Shown here one piece after another: positions 19,049-26,980 of a DNA stretch of 52,742 bases. The position numbers and the translations under genes were made by a program. The stretch comes from Anaerolineae bacterium (GTDB lineage Bacteria; Chloroflexota; Anaerolineae; UBA4142; SHND01). The stretch's first letter is position 1; each line of letters begins with the position of its first letter. The DNA lies in NCBI GenBank assembly GCA_021463195.1, contig JAJTXZ010000027.1, positions 1 through 52,742 of the forward strand, read 5' to 3'. The notes under the pieces are model-generated. The model was not told the origin of the DNA and did no database searches. It was given only the letters and a program-made list of their open reading frames with translations.

Positions 19049-20078
19049 TTGATTCCGACATAGTAGGCGCGCTATGATCCGTCATCGCAATTACACGATG
19101 TTCCAAACCAGACGTCACGACAGATTGCGCTAACTCAAGCGCCTTGAGTCCATCTTCGCCAGTGACAGGCACGGGACATTCGCCGCGCAGCGCCGCAAGA
19201 AACGCTTCTTGTTCGACGCGCAGCGGCTCTTTTTTTTCTACGATGTGGCGAATCATACGTCCCTCGCTGACTCCGCGCAAAATTCTTAGCGTCTCCCAGT
19301 CGTCGCTTTGCGCTGTCGCATTCTCATAAAAATACAAATCTTGCGTGAGATAATCAACGCGAAACATGCCACATTCACCCGTTACATGTAATTCACGAAT
19401 CTTTGTAGGCGTCAACCAATTTACACTCAACATTCCCACCATACTGTCGCTAAAGCGCACCGTACACATTAGCAAATCCTCATAGCGACTATGAATTCTG
19501 TGTTCCGTTTCAGCAAAGAGTCGGACAATCTCGACGCCTGTAATGTAACGCATCACATCCAGATCATGCACCGCAAGATCAATCACTACGCCAACATCGC
19601 GCACCCGCGCGGGAAAGGGGCCCTGCCGGCGAACGTCAATTTGAAAGACCCGTCCCAATGCTTTATTATTCAAATGTTGCTTGAGCAGAATAACCGCTGG
19701 ATTGAAACGTTCAATATGCCCAACCATCAATTTAACATTCGCTCGCTGCGCGGCGGCAATAATTTCATTTCCTTGTTCCAAACTAAATGCGATCGGTTTC
19801 TCAATTAACACATGAATCCCGCGCTGCAATGTTTCAAGAGCTACTTCAAGATGATCTGCGGTTGGCACGGCAATAGTCACCGCATCCGGCTTTTGCTCGT
19901 CCAGCAATCGGCGATAATCTGAATAAGCGTTCCCGCCAAATCTCTTGGCGGCAGTCAGAGCCGCTCGTTCATCTGCGTCCGCTACGCCAACTAGCTCAAC
20001 GTCAACCATCTCCGAATAGACACGCGCATGATTTCGTCCCATTGCGCCGACGCCAATGACAGCGACCTTCAATGTCAT
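19035..20078 (-). CDS. Gfo/Idh/MocA-family oxidoreductase (WbpB-like)
   Basis: A 347-residue NAD(P)-dependent sugar oxidoreductase with the N-terminal IGVGAMGRNHARVY nucleotide motif, the family signature VLIEKPIAFSLEQG (catalytic Lys) and DLAVHDLDVMRYI. In the WbpA-B-E route this family oxidises C3 of UDP-GlcNAcA before transamination. Its ATG overlaps the upstream aminotransferase stop as ATGA and its end overlaps the dehydrogenase start by 14 bases. The three adjacent genes support this assignment; other Gfo/Idh reactions remain possible. Confidence 0.88.
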   Translation of the reverse strand: MTLKVAVIGVGAMGRNHARVYSEMVDVELVGVADADERAALTAAKRFGGNAYSDYRRLLDEQKPDAVTIAVPTADHLEVALETLQRGIHVLIEKPIAFSLEQGNEIIAAAQRANVKLMVGHIERFNPAVILLKQHLNNKALGRVFQIDVRRQGPFPARVRDVGVVIDLAVHDLDVMRYITGVEIVRLFAETEHRIHSRYEDLLMCTVRFSDSMVGMLSVNWLTPTKIRELHVTGECGMFRVDYLTQDLYFYENATAQSDDWETLRILRGVSEGRMIRHIVEKKEPLRVEQEAFLAALRGECPVPVTGEDGLKALELAQSVVTSGLEHRVIAMTDHSAPTMSESNVVI

Positions 20079-21169
20079 AACTTGTTCACCTCGGCAACAA
20101 TCGCGGCAAGATCCGCTTGTTCCAGCCCAGGATGGATTGGCAGCGAGATTACTTTATTCGCGAGCTGTTCCGCCACAGGCATTTTTGCAACGTTAAAACC
20201 CATTTCAATCAAATGCGCTTGCTTGTTTGCCGTCACCGGATAAAAAATACCTGTGCCTATGCCTGCATCGCCAAGTCGTTTGACCGCATCATCGCGTTGA
20301 CATGCTTCGCGGACGCGAACAGTGTATTGATGCCAGACATGTCCGTAACCGGGACGAACCTTTGGCGTAATAACACTCTTGAGGCGCGCATTCAAATATG
20401 CGGCATTCGCGCGGCGCTTTGCAGTGAACTCATCTAGACGCTCAATCTGACCCAAGCCAATCGCCGCATGAAGATCGGTCATACGATAGTTATACCCCAA
20501 CATATCGTGATAATATCGCCGTTCCATACCATGATTACGAATCATACGACAGCGCCGCGCCAGTTCACCATCATTAGTCGTAATCATGCCTCCTTCGCCG
20601 CTCATAATATTTTTGGTGGCATAAAGACTAAAGCAACCAATGCCGAAACTGCCGACGCGCTTTCCATTGTATTCTGCGCCAATCGCTTGCGCGGAATCTT
20701 CGATCACGATTAGATTATGTCGGCGCGCGATATCCATGATCGCATCCATATCACATGGATACCCGTAAAGATGCACCGGCAGAATCGCTTTCGTTTGAGG
20801 CGTGATTGCCTCCTCAATTAAAGCGACATTGATATTGAAGGTTTCTTCGTCAACATCAACAAAGACGGGTTTGGCGCCAACAAAGAGAATGCTATTCACG
20901 GACGCAATAAAAGTGAATGGCGTGGTGATTACTTCATCACCCTTGCCAATACCGTTCGCCAATAGCGCAATATGCAATGCCGAAGTCCCTGACGAAGTGG
21001 CAACAGCGAATTCAACGCCGCAGACAGACGCAAATCTTTCTTCAAGTCTAGCGGTGACGGGTCCTTGCGCGAGCATCCCAGAATCAAGAACCTGCATCAC
21101 CAATTGTTTTTCCTTGTCGCCAATTAAAGGACACGAGATTGGAATCATGCGTATTGGTTTTGTCTCCAT
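20075..21169 (-). CDS. DegT/DnrJ/EryC1 family sugar aminotransferase (WbpE-like by context)
   Basis: A 364-residue PLP enzyme with the lysine K186 in FSLYATKNIMSGEGG and VIEDSAQAIGAEY. It begins METKPIRMIPISCPLIGDKEK at ATG 21169. The frame is open to 21325, but that extension has a Gly/Ala-rich, non-family sequence and overlaps the epimerase gene, so it is rejected. By position beside WbpB- and WbpA-like genes it probably aminates C3 of a UDP-3-keto-HexNAcA. Residue similarity alone would also allow a perosamine-type 4-aminotransferase. Confidence 0.92.
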   Translation of the reverse strand: METKPIRMIPISCPLIGDKEKQLVMQVLDSGMLAQGPVTARLEERFASVCGVEFAVATSSGTSALHIALLANGIGKGDEVITTPFTFIASVNSILFVGAKPVFVDVDEETFNINVALIEEAITPQTKAILPVHLYGYPCDMDAIMDIARRHNLIVIEDSAQAIGAEYNGKRVGSFGIGCFSLYATKNIMSGEGGMITTNDGELARRCRMIRNHGMERRYYHDMLGYNYRMTDLHAAIGLGQIERLDEFTAKRRANAAYLNARLKSVITPKVRPGYGHVWHQYTVRVREACQRDDAVKRLGDAGIGTGIFYPVTANKQAHLIEMGFNVAKMPVAEQLANKVISLPIHPGLEQADLAAIVAEVNKL

Positions 21170-21246
21170 AAAGTAAAGCGCCGAAATATCAATCCGGTAT
21201 GGCTTTTGTCGCAATCTCGCGTCACAAAGACACTCGAGCTTGTTTA

Positions 21247-22329
21247 CTATTGCCAATACCCCAGCGTCACCTTCACCACCGTCCGCGCCACATCCTCCAC
21301 CACATATTCCGGCGGCGGCTGCCACGCGCGGCTCGTCTCGAGCGCAATCCGCGTCGCCCCCAAAATCATCTCCGGTTCCGCGCCCGCCAAGATATTGCTC
21401 CCCACTTCAATCGTTTCCGCGCGCTCGGTCACATCGCGCAGCGTCACATTCGGCGCGCCAAAAATACTGCATTCTTCCTGCACCGTTCCGCTGTCGCTCA
21501 AGACGCAGCGCGCGCGCTTTTCCAATTTCACAAAGTCGAACAAGCCCAGCGGCGCGAGCAGCCGCACGCGCGGCGACTGCGGATCGAGCCCGAACCGCGC
21601 CAGTTTGTCCGCCGTGCGCGGATGCAAACTCACCACCATCGGCTCGGCATAGGTGTCCGCGACGAGCGCCAGCCCGCGCAATAATTTTTCCAAACGCGCC
21701 GCATCGTCCACATTTTCCGCGCGATGCAGCGTGACCAAAAAAAATTTCCCCGACTCGATATTCAACCGCGTCAACACGTCGCTCTGCTCGATTTGCGTCG
21801 CGTAGGTTTGCAACACCTCGTAAATCGGATTGCCAATGACAAAAATGCGCTGGCGCGCGATGCCTTCACGCGTCAGATTCTCTTTGCTCCGCTGCGTGTA
21901 CGGCATCAGCACGCTGCTGCAGTGGTCAATGATGCGGCGATTGATTTCTTCCGGCACGCGGTCGTCATAACAGCGATTGCCCGCTTCCAGATGATACACC
22001 GGAATGCCCAGGCGCGCCGCCGAAAACGCCGCCAAGCCGCTGTTTGTATCGCCGAGAATCAACACGCGGTCCGGTTTCGTTTGCGCGAACAATTCGCCGC
22101 AGCGCGCGATGATTTGTCCGGCTTGGTCCGCAAAGCCGGTCGCCTGTATGCCGAGATGAATGTCCGGCGCGCGCAAATCCAGCTCGCGGAAAAATATATC
22201 GCTCAAATTCGGATCATAATTCTGACCGGTGTGAACGAGTAGATGATCGCAGAATTTGTCCAACTGTTTGATGATTTGGCTCAGTCGGATGATTTCGGGA
22301 CGCGTGCCGAAAACCGTCATCACTTTCAT
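21247..22329 (-). CDS. Non-hydrolysing UDP-HexNAc 2-epimerase, CapG/FnlC-like
   Basis: A 360-residue GT-B-fold epimerase that inverts C2 of a UDP-HexNAc. It starts MKVMTVFGTRPEIIRLSQ. The segment YHLEAGNRCYDDRVPEEINR is the form typical of CapG/FnlC/WbjD enzymes, which give UDP-L-FucNAc, and differs from the WecB form. Other family motifs are DSGTVQEECSIFGAPNV and TERAETIEVG. Its ATG overlaps the CapE-like stop as ATGA. The trio with CapE- and CapF-like genes supports the final step of UDP-L-FucNAc synthesis. It might also serve the uronic-acid branch as a WbpI substitute; I see no second 2-epimerase. Confidence 0.92.
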   Translation of the reverse strand: MKVMTVFGTRPEIIRLSQIIKQLDKFCDHLLVHTGQNYDPNLSDIFFRELDLRAPDIHLGIQATGFADQAGQIIARCGELFAQTKPDRVLILGDTNSGLAAFSAARLGIPVYHLEAGNRCYDDRVPEEINRRIIDHCSSVLMPYTQRSKENLTREGIARQRIFVIGNPIYEVLQTYATQIEQSDVLTRLNIESGKFFLVTLHRAENVDDAARLEKLLRGLALVADTYAEPMVVSLHPRTADKLARFGLDPQSPRVRLLAPLGLFDFVKLEKRARCVLSDSGTVQEECSIFGAPNVTLRDVTERAETIEVGSNILAGAEPEMILGATRIALETSRAWQPPPEYVVEDVARTVVKVTLGYWQ

Positions 22330-23396
22330 GCGTGGAACTCGTTCGGCAGCGGCGCGTTCAAATACGGCGCCAGCAATTCGCGCAAACCGTCACGATCGAG
22401 CGTAATCTGCGCCGACGAATATTCGCCCTGCAAAGCCGGCGCCGTGATCGGCTCGGTCAACAGTTCCGGCAGCATCGGACAAATCACGTAATAGCCGTCG
22501 CGCGCGACGGTGCGATAACATTCCTCTTCCGAAACCATAATCTCGTGAATCTTTTCGCCGGGCCGAATGCCCGTGTATTGAATGGGAATGTCGCGCCCCG
22601 CAATCAACGCCTCCGCCAAGTCCACCAGACGCGCCGCCGGCACGCGCGGAATATACGTCTCGCCGCGCCGCGCGCCGCGAATCGCCGCAAACACCGTATC
22701 CGCCGCGCGGTCGAGCGAAAGCAAAAAGCGCGTCATCTCTTGAAGCGTCACCGTCACCGGTCCGCCATTGGCGATCTGGTCGAGAAACAGCGGCACCACC
22801 GAACCGCGCGACGCAATCACGTTGCCGTAGCGCACGCAGATAAAGCGCGTGTTCGGACAATCCATGTTCGCCTCGACCATGAGCCGCTCCATCATCGCTT
22901 TGGTCATGCCCATCACGTTGATCGGTTTGCACGCCTTGTCCGTCGAGATGCCGACGACGGTCTCGACGTGCGCCGAATGTTCGCGCGCCGCCCGCGTCAA
23001 ATTTTGCGCGCCAATGACGTTCGTCTGCACCGCCTGAAAGGGAAAGTATTCGCACGTCGGCACCTGCTTGAGCGCGGCGGCGTGAATCACCACATCCGCG
23101 TCCGCCACCGCCTGTATGACGGACGGATAATCGCGCATATCGCCGATGCGAAACGTCAACAGCTGTTGAAAATTGCGATAGATGATTTCGTCCGTCGCCG
23201 CCTGACGATTCAGATACGACAGCCGCATGTAATGTTGTTTCGCTTCGTCGCGCGAAAAAACAATCACTTTGGCGGGCGTGCCCATTTCACCCGAAAGAAT
23301 GCGGCGCACGACGACCTGTCCCAACGAGCCGGTGCCGCCCGTGATTAAAACGCGTTTACCGTCGAGCGGAAGCATGTGCGTTTTTCCATTCAGCAT
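22326..23396 (-). CDS. UDP-GlcNAc 4,6-dehydratase/5-epimerase, CapE/FnlA-like
   Basis: A 356-residue extended SDR with VLITGGTGSLGQVVVRR at the N-terminus. The active-site region reads GISTDKACKPINVMGMTKAM: a Met in place of the usual SDR Tyr three residues before the Lys, as known for this short polysaccharide-dehydratase group. The reaction starts UDP-L-FucNAc synthesis from UDP-GlcNAc. A second ATG at 23375 (MLPLDGKRVLITGG) is an equally good start and would reduce the 41-base overlap with the reductase gene. It is coupled to the 2-epimerase by ATGA. Confidence 0.92.
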   Translation of the reverse strand: MLNGKTHMLPLDGKRVLITGGTGSLGQVVVRRILSGEMGTPAKVIVFSRDEAKQHYMRLSYLNRQAATDEIIYRNFQQLLTFRIGDMRDYPSVIQAVADADVVIHAAALKQVPTCEYFPFQAVQTNVIGAQNLTRAAREHSAHVETVVGISTDKACKPINVMGMTKAMMERLMVEANMDCPNTRFICVRYGNVIASRGSVVPLFLDQIANGGPVTVTLQEMTRFLLSLDRAADTVFAAIRGARRGETYIPRVPAARLVDLAEALIAGRDIPIQYTGIRPGEKIHEIMVSEEECYRTVARDGYYVICPMLPELLTEPITAPALQGEYSSAQITLDRDGLRELLAPYLNAPLPNEFHA

Positions 23397-24264
23397 AAGG
23401 TGTGGGGTCGTTAGCCAGTTCAGCGATCATAGAATCCCACGTCGGAATTTGATAATGCGTCGCCGCGACAAAGCGCGCCGCGCTCAAACTGCGGTCGCAG
23501 AAAAATTCGGTTTGCGGTTCGAGCGCGATATCCAATTTCATCGCGTCGCGTATTTTGACGAGCAGTTCGTATTTGCTGATCGGCGCGCTCGCGACCTGAT
23601 ACAATCCCGAGAGGTCGGGATACTGTTCGATGAGATCGCCGATAATGCGCGCCAGCGTCTGTGTAGGAAAACCGGAATAGATCGCGCGGGTGTATCCCTG
23701 CGCCTTGCCGCCGCGTTGGCTCAAAAACCATTCCAGCAGCGCGTCGTTTTTGGCAAAATCGCGTCCGATAATCGAAGTTCGCAGCGTCAAACACCCCGGG
23801 CGATTGACTTCGCCCAAAAACTTGGTGCGCCCGTACAAATCGTACGCGTCCGAAATATCCGCTTCGGTATAAGCGCCTTTGTGTCCGCTAAACACGCAAT
23901 CGGTGCTGATGTGAAACAACCGCGCGCCCGCCGCTTGGCACAAATCGGCGAGTTGATGCGGAAACAGCGCGTTCAGCGTAATGCTGAGCAGCGCATCGTG
24001 CGCCTGTTTCAACTGCTTGATAATGCCGATGCAGTTAATCACCACGTCGGGTTTGACTTGGGCGAACGCGCGCGTGATTGAAGCGAAATTCAGCGCATCC
24101 ACGCCGCCGAGCAAGCGTTCGGCGGCGATGTTTTGATACATCGGATACTGCCGCCACAAACCATTCGAATCGCGGAACGTGGCGTAGGTTTCAAAACGCG
24201 GCGCGAGGGTTTGAAAAACTTTGTGTCCCAACATGCCCGCGCCGCCGAGAATCAAGACGCGCAT
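23356..24264 (-). CDS. dTDP-4-dehydrorhamnose reductase-like sugar nucleotide reductase (FnlB/CapF role)
   Basis: A 302-residue RmlD-family SDR: NAD(P) motif LILGGAGMLGHKVF, VVINCIGIIKQ, STDCVFSGHKGAYTE and catalytic YGRTK. It lacks the C-terminal cupin domain found in staphylococcal CapF. Placed directly before CapE- and CapG-like genes it should supply the C4 reduction (with C3 epimerisation) step of UDP-L-FucNAc synthesis, an assignment based on gene order and family. The 3' end overlaps the CapE-like gene. Confidence 0.88.
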   Translation of the reverse strand: MRVLILGGAGMLGHKVFQTLAPRFETYATFRDSNGLWRQYPMYQNIAAERLLGGVDALNFASITRAFAQVKPDVVINCIGIIKQLKQAHDALLSITLNALFPHQLADLCQAAGARLFHISTDCVFSGHKGAYTEADISDAYDLYGRTKFLGEVNRPGCLTLRTSIIGRDFAKNDALLEWFLSQRGGKAQGYTRAIYSGFPTQTLARIIGDLIEQYPDLSGLYQVASAPISKYELLVKIRDAMKLDIALEPQTEFFCDRSLSAARFVAATHYQIPTWDSMIAELANDPTPYAEWKNAHASARR

Positions 24265-24298
24265 CGAGATTCGCGTTCCCGCTTTGTTATTCGAATTT

Positions 24299-25267
24299 TC
24301 ATCCGCGCGCAGCCGCGTTCACCCGCGCCCCAGCTTGATTTCGCATTTCGTTCTTTGCCCAAGCCATGTACTCGTTCAAGCCGTTCGCCAAGTCCACGCT
24401 CGGCGCGTAACCGAACGCGTTCGCGGCGGCGGAAATATCCGCGAGACTGTGCCGCACGTCGCCCGGACGCGGCGCGCCGTGTTCGATCGTCACGGGCAGC
24501 CCGCTCGCGTCGCGCATCATCGCGACAAGTTGATTAATCGTAACGCGCGTGCCGCTGGCGATATTGAACGCGCCCGAAACGCCGCGCGCCATCGCGGCTT
24601 TATAGTTTGCCTGCACCACATCGCGCACGTTCACAAAATCGCGCGTCTGTTCGCCGTCGCCAAAAATCGTGACGGGCTCGCCGCGCAATATCTTGTGCGC
24701 GAAAATCGGAATCACGTTGCCGTACGCGTCGTAACGCTGATTGACGCCATAAACGTTGAAATAGCGGAGCGCGACACATTCGAGCGGATACAGTTTGGCG
24801 TAGGCGAGACACAATTTCTCCGCGCCGAGTTTATCCGCGCCATACGGCGAATCCGGCTCGACCGGATGGTCTTCGCGAATCGGCAGCGTTTTCAATTCGC
24901 CAAAGATGCCCGCCGATGAAGAAAAAACGACTTTGCGAACCCCATTGCGCCGCGCCGCTTCCAACACGCGCAGCGTGCCCAGCACATTGATTTCGGCGTC
25001 GTCGAGCGGATGTTCAATCGAACGCTTATTGCCCACCGACGCGGCGAGATGAAACACCACCTCGACGTTTTGCATCGCGCGTTCGACCGCCGCCGCGTCC
25101 CGCACGTCGCCCGCGATAAATTCAACTTGCGGAAACGGCGCCAGGTTTTGCCGATAGCCCGAAAGCAAATTATCGAGCGCGATGACTGTATGCCCGTGTT
25201 CGAGTAAATACCCGACTATATTCGAGCCAATAAACCCGGCTGCGCCGGTGACCAAACAAGCCGTCAA
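24299..25267 (-). CDS. UDP-glucose/UDP-GlcNAc 4-epimerase-like protein (extended SDR)
   Basis: A 322-residue extended SDR with LVTGAAGFIGSNIVGYLLE, the Ser and YxxxK in FSSSAGIFGE and YGADKLGAEK, and LRYFNVYG. It probably interconverts UDP-sugars at C4. The predicted start is TTG 25267, preceded on the minus strand by GAGGA about eight bases upstream; the nearby ATG at 25272 is out of frame and closes at once. This is the first gene of the 24-gene minus-strand polysaccharide run. Confidence 0.88.
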   Translation of the reverse strand: MTACLVTGAAGFIGSNIVGYLLEHGHTVIALDNLLSGYRQNLAPFPQVEFIAGDVRDAAAVERAMQNVEVVFHLAASVGNKRSIEHPLDDAEINVLGTLRVLEAARRNGVRKVVFSSSAGIFGELKTLPIREDHPVEPDSPYGADKLGAEKLCLAYAKLYPLECVALRYFNVYGVNQRYDAYGNVIPIFAHKILRGEPVTIFGDGEQTRDFVNVRDVVQANYKAAMARGVSGAFNIASGTRVTINQLVAMMRDASGLPVTIEHGAPRPGDVRHSLADISAAANAFGYAPSVDLANGLNEYMAWAKNEMRNQAGARVNAAARG

Positions 25268-25292
25268 ATCATTTCCTCGTCAAGCATAAAAT

Positions 25293-25320
25293 TTGTCCCG
25301 TCCCTAACCTCGCGTATACT
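25293..25320 (+). promoter_or_regulatory. Candidate promoter for the nucleotidyltransferase gene
   Basis: TTGTCC (25293-25298) and TATACT (25315-25320) are separated by 16 bases, a fair housekeeping promoter 32 bases before ATG 25352. The divergent spacer should also carry the start of the minus-strand polysaccharide operon, but I see no convincing boxes on that strand. Confidence 0.5.
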
Positions 25321-25351
25321 CGACCTTGAACACCCGCTAACGCTTCACCCT

Positions 25352-26530
25352 ATGGATGCCTCGCTCAAAAATTTGACGCCTCTCGACCGCCAACTTGTCA
25401 CGTGGATCCTTTCAGCATTTCCATTGGATGCACCGCAAACTTTGCCGAACCCCGCCGACAATGTGACATGGCGCGCCCTGCTCGAACGATCCACCTTGCA
25501 AGGCACAAATCCGCTGCTCTACTTGGCTTTGGAAACGCGCTCTTTTGTCAATGTCCCCGCGTTTGTGGTCGAAACGCTGCGCGATATTTACCGTCGTTCG
25601 GCGTTGTCAAATGCCACCGCGCATCGCGAACTGGAAATTATTTGCGCGCATCTGACGGCCCAAGCGCTTGAGGCGATTGTGTTAAAAGGCGCCGCGCTGT
25701 CCAAATGGCTCTATCCGCAAGCGGCGATGCGTCCGTTCAACGACCTAGACCTGTTGATTCAGCCCGCGGACCGTCCCGCCGTCAGCGCCATTTTGAATCA
25801 ATGCGATTACACAGAAACGAATTTCGCCACGACCGATTTTCACAACGCTTTTTATTGCGAAACTCTATTTACGCGCGCGCAGCTGCCGCGTCAGAGTGTG
25901 GATTTGCATTGGCATCTGCTCAACGCTCAATTTTATCGTCGCCGTATCAAACCGGAATGGTTTTGGGAACGCACGCAGCTCGCGACGCTCGGCTCCGCCG
26001 CCTTTCGTCTATTCGATCCGACCGCGCAGTTCGCGCATTTGGCGCTGCACCTATCCGTGCATCACGGCAATATTCCGCGCCTCATTCAGTTGTACGATAT
26101 CGCGCTGCTCATCCATAAACACGGCGACACGATTGATTGGGAAGCGGTCGCCCGCTACGTTCAAGACGCCGGTTTGGCGCATCCGGTTTATTACGCGCTG
26201 GAACGAACATGCGCCGCGTGGCAGATTGCGTCGTCACCGCGCATTTTGACTCTGTTTCGTCCGCGCGTCTGGCATATCTCGCAAAGATTGACGTTTCAAT
26301 TCTTTATCGCCACCCACCGCGAAGGCGCGGTGTTGTCAGATGCGCTCGACCTCCCCGGCGCAAGAAATAAATTGCGCTATGTCTTGCGCCATCTTTTTCC
26401 CGACCCCGCGTATATGCGTCAACGCTACACTTTGGCTTCCGGCGCTTTTCTACCGTACTATTATCTCAAGCGGCTCGCCGCAAGCGCATGGAAATTCGCG
26501 CGCTCGGTCTGGTCGGCTTTTCTGCATTGA
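25352..26530 (+). CDS. Nucleotidyltransferase-fold protein (PF14907-like)
   Basis: A 392-residue protein with the pattern of the uncharacterised nucleotidyltransferase family PF14907: EAIVLKGAALSKWLYPQAAM followed by RPFNDLDLLIQP, where D131 and D133 would bind metal. The second half (HLALHLSVHHGNIPRLIQLYD) is the helical part usual in this family. It is read divergently from the polysaccharide operon. Members are often found in surface-polysaccharide or peptide-modification loci, but no reaction is established, so I give none. Confidence 0.8.
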   Translation: MDASLKNLTPLDRQLVTWILSAFPLDAPQTLPNPADNVTWRALLERSTLQGTNPLLYLALETRSFVNVPAFVVETLRDIYRRSALSNATAHRELEIICAHLTAQALEAIVLKGAALSKWLYPQAAMRPFNDLDLLIQPADRPAVSAILNQCDYTETNFATTDFHNAFYCETLFTRAQLPRQSVDLHWHLLNAQFYRRRIKPEWFWERTQLATLGSAAFRLFDPTAQFAHLALHLSVHHGNIPRLIQLYDIALLIHKHGDTIDWEAVARYVQDAGLAHPVYYALERTCAAWQIASSPRILTLFRPRVWHISQRLTFQFFIATHREGAVLSDALDLPGARNKLRYVLRHLFPDPAYMRQRYTLASGAFLPYYYLKRLAASAWKFARSVWSAFLH

Positions 26531-26790
26531 CGCGCCAAACCGACGCATTCCATAAACACAAGTCCGCCTTTCCAACCCGCGCTCCGCCGGTCCGCCATTC
26601 GCCACGAATGACCGACTCGAAAATAGACAGCCAACTGTAATCTTGGCCGCCCCGTATTTTATCCTAAACCCTAATTATGCAAAACATTATAGCAAGTTAT
26701 AAATAGGCAAGTTTTTCAAAGTAAAAACTTTTTCGCGTCTCGCGCCTCATCAGCTTGCGGACGAATTCAATTCGCGTCAACAAAAACACG

Positions 26791-26809
26791 AAACGTCCTG
26801 AGGACGTTT
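26791..26809. repeat. Short perfect hairpin
   Basis: Arms AAACGTCC and GGACGTTT (8 bp) enclose TGA. It directly precedes the larger hairpin at 26814-26857. Confidence 0.6.
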
Positions 26810-26813
26810 CCAC

Positions 26814-26857
26814 ATTCCAGCTCTTTCAGATTTCCAAAAACCCGAAAGAGCTGGAAT
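26814..26857. repeat. Perfect 14-bp hairpin with the shared purine/pyrimidine loop
   Basis: Arms ATTCCAGCTCTTTC (26814-26827) and GAAAGAGCTGGAAT (26844-26857) match exactly. The 16-base loop AGATTTCCAAAAACCC resembles the loops of hairpins at 28351 and 31407. There is no U-tract, so a simple terminator is unlikely. Confidence 0.8.
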
Positions 26858-26941
26858 ACACGCTTTTGACCGAGATATGGGAAATCACCAAAAGAATGAA
26901 ACGTTGTATCGCTTTTTCTATCGCCCAAAAGCGACGGGCTG

Positions 26942-26950
26942 TGATATAGT
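26942..26950 (+). promoter_or_regulatory. Extended -10 promoter
   Basis: TG-A-TATAGT (26942-26950) is an extended -10 element about 30 bases before ATG 26981; no good -35 is visible. The gene also has AAGGAG six bases before its ATG. Confidence 0.45.
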
Positions 26951-26980
26951 TTCCCCAACCCCGATTCCTCAAGGAGCAAG

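Larger units (their letters stand above)
26531..26980. other. 450-base non-coding stretch with three palindromes and a promoter
   Basis: No gene is supported here. It holds an AT-only hairpin (arms AAGTTTTT 26709-26716 and AAAAACTT 26723-26730), the hairpins at 26791-26809 and 26814-26857, and an extended -10 promoter before the gene at 26981. The first 100 bases look like degraded coding-type DNA. Confidence 0.6.

Noticed and set aside
21170-21325. Longer N-terminus for the aminotransferase at 20075
   Set aside because: The extension is Gly/Ala-rich, overlaps the epimerase gene and is unlike the family; ATG 21169 fits.
22332-23348. Long plus-strand reading frame of 338 codons
   Set aside because: It lies wholly antisense to the CapE-like gene, is composed of Arg/His/Ala-rich filler, and has no family motif; it is a shadow of GC-rich coding DNA.
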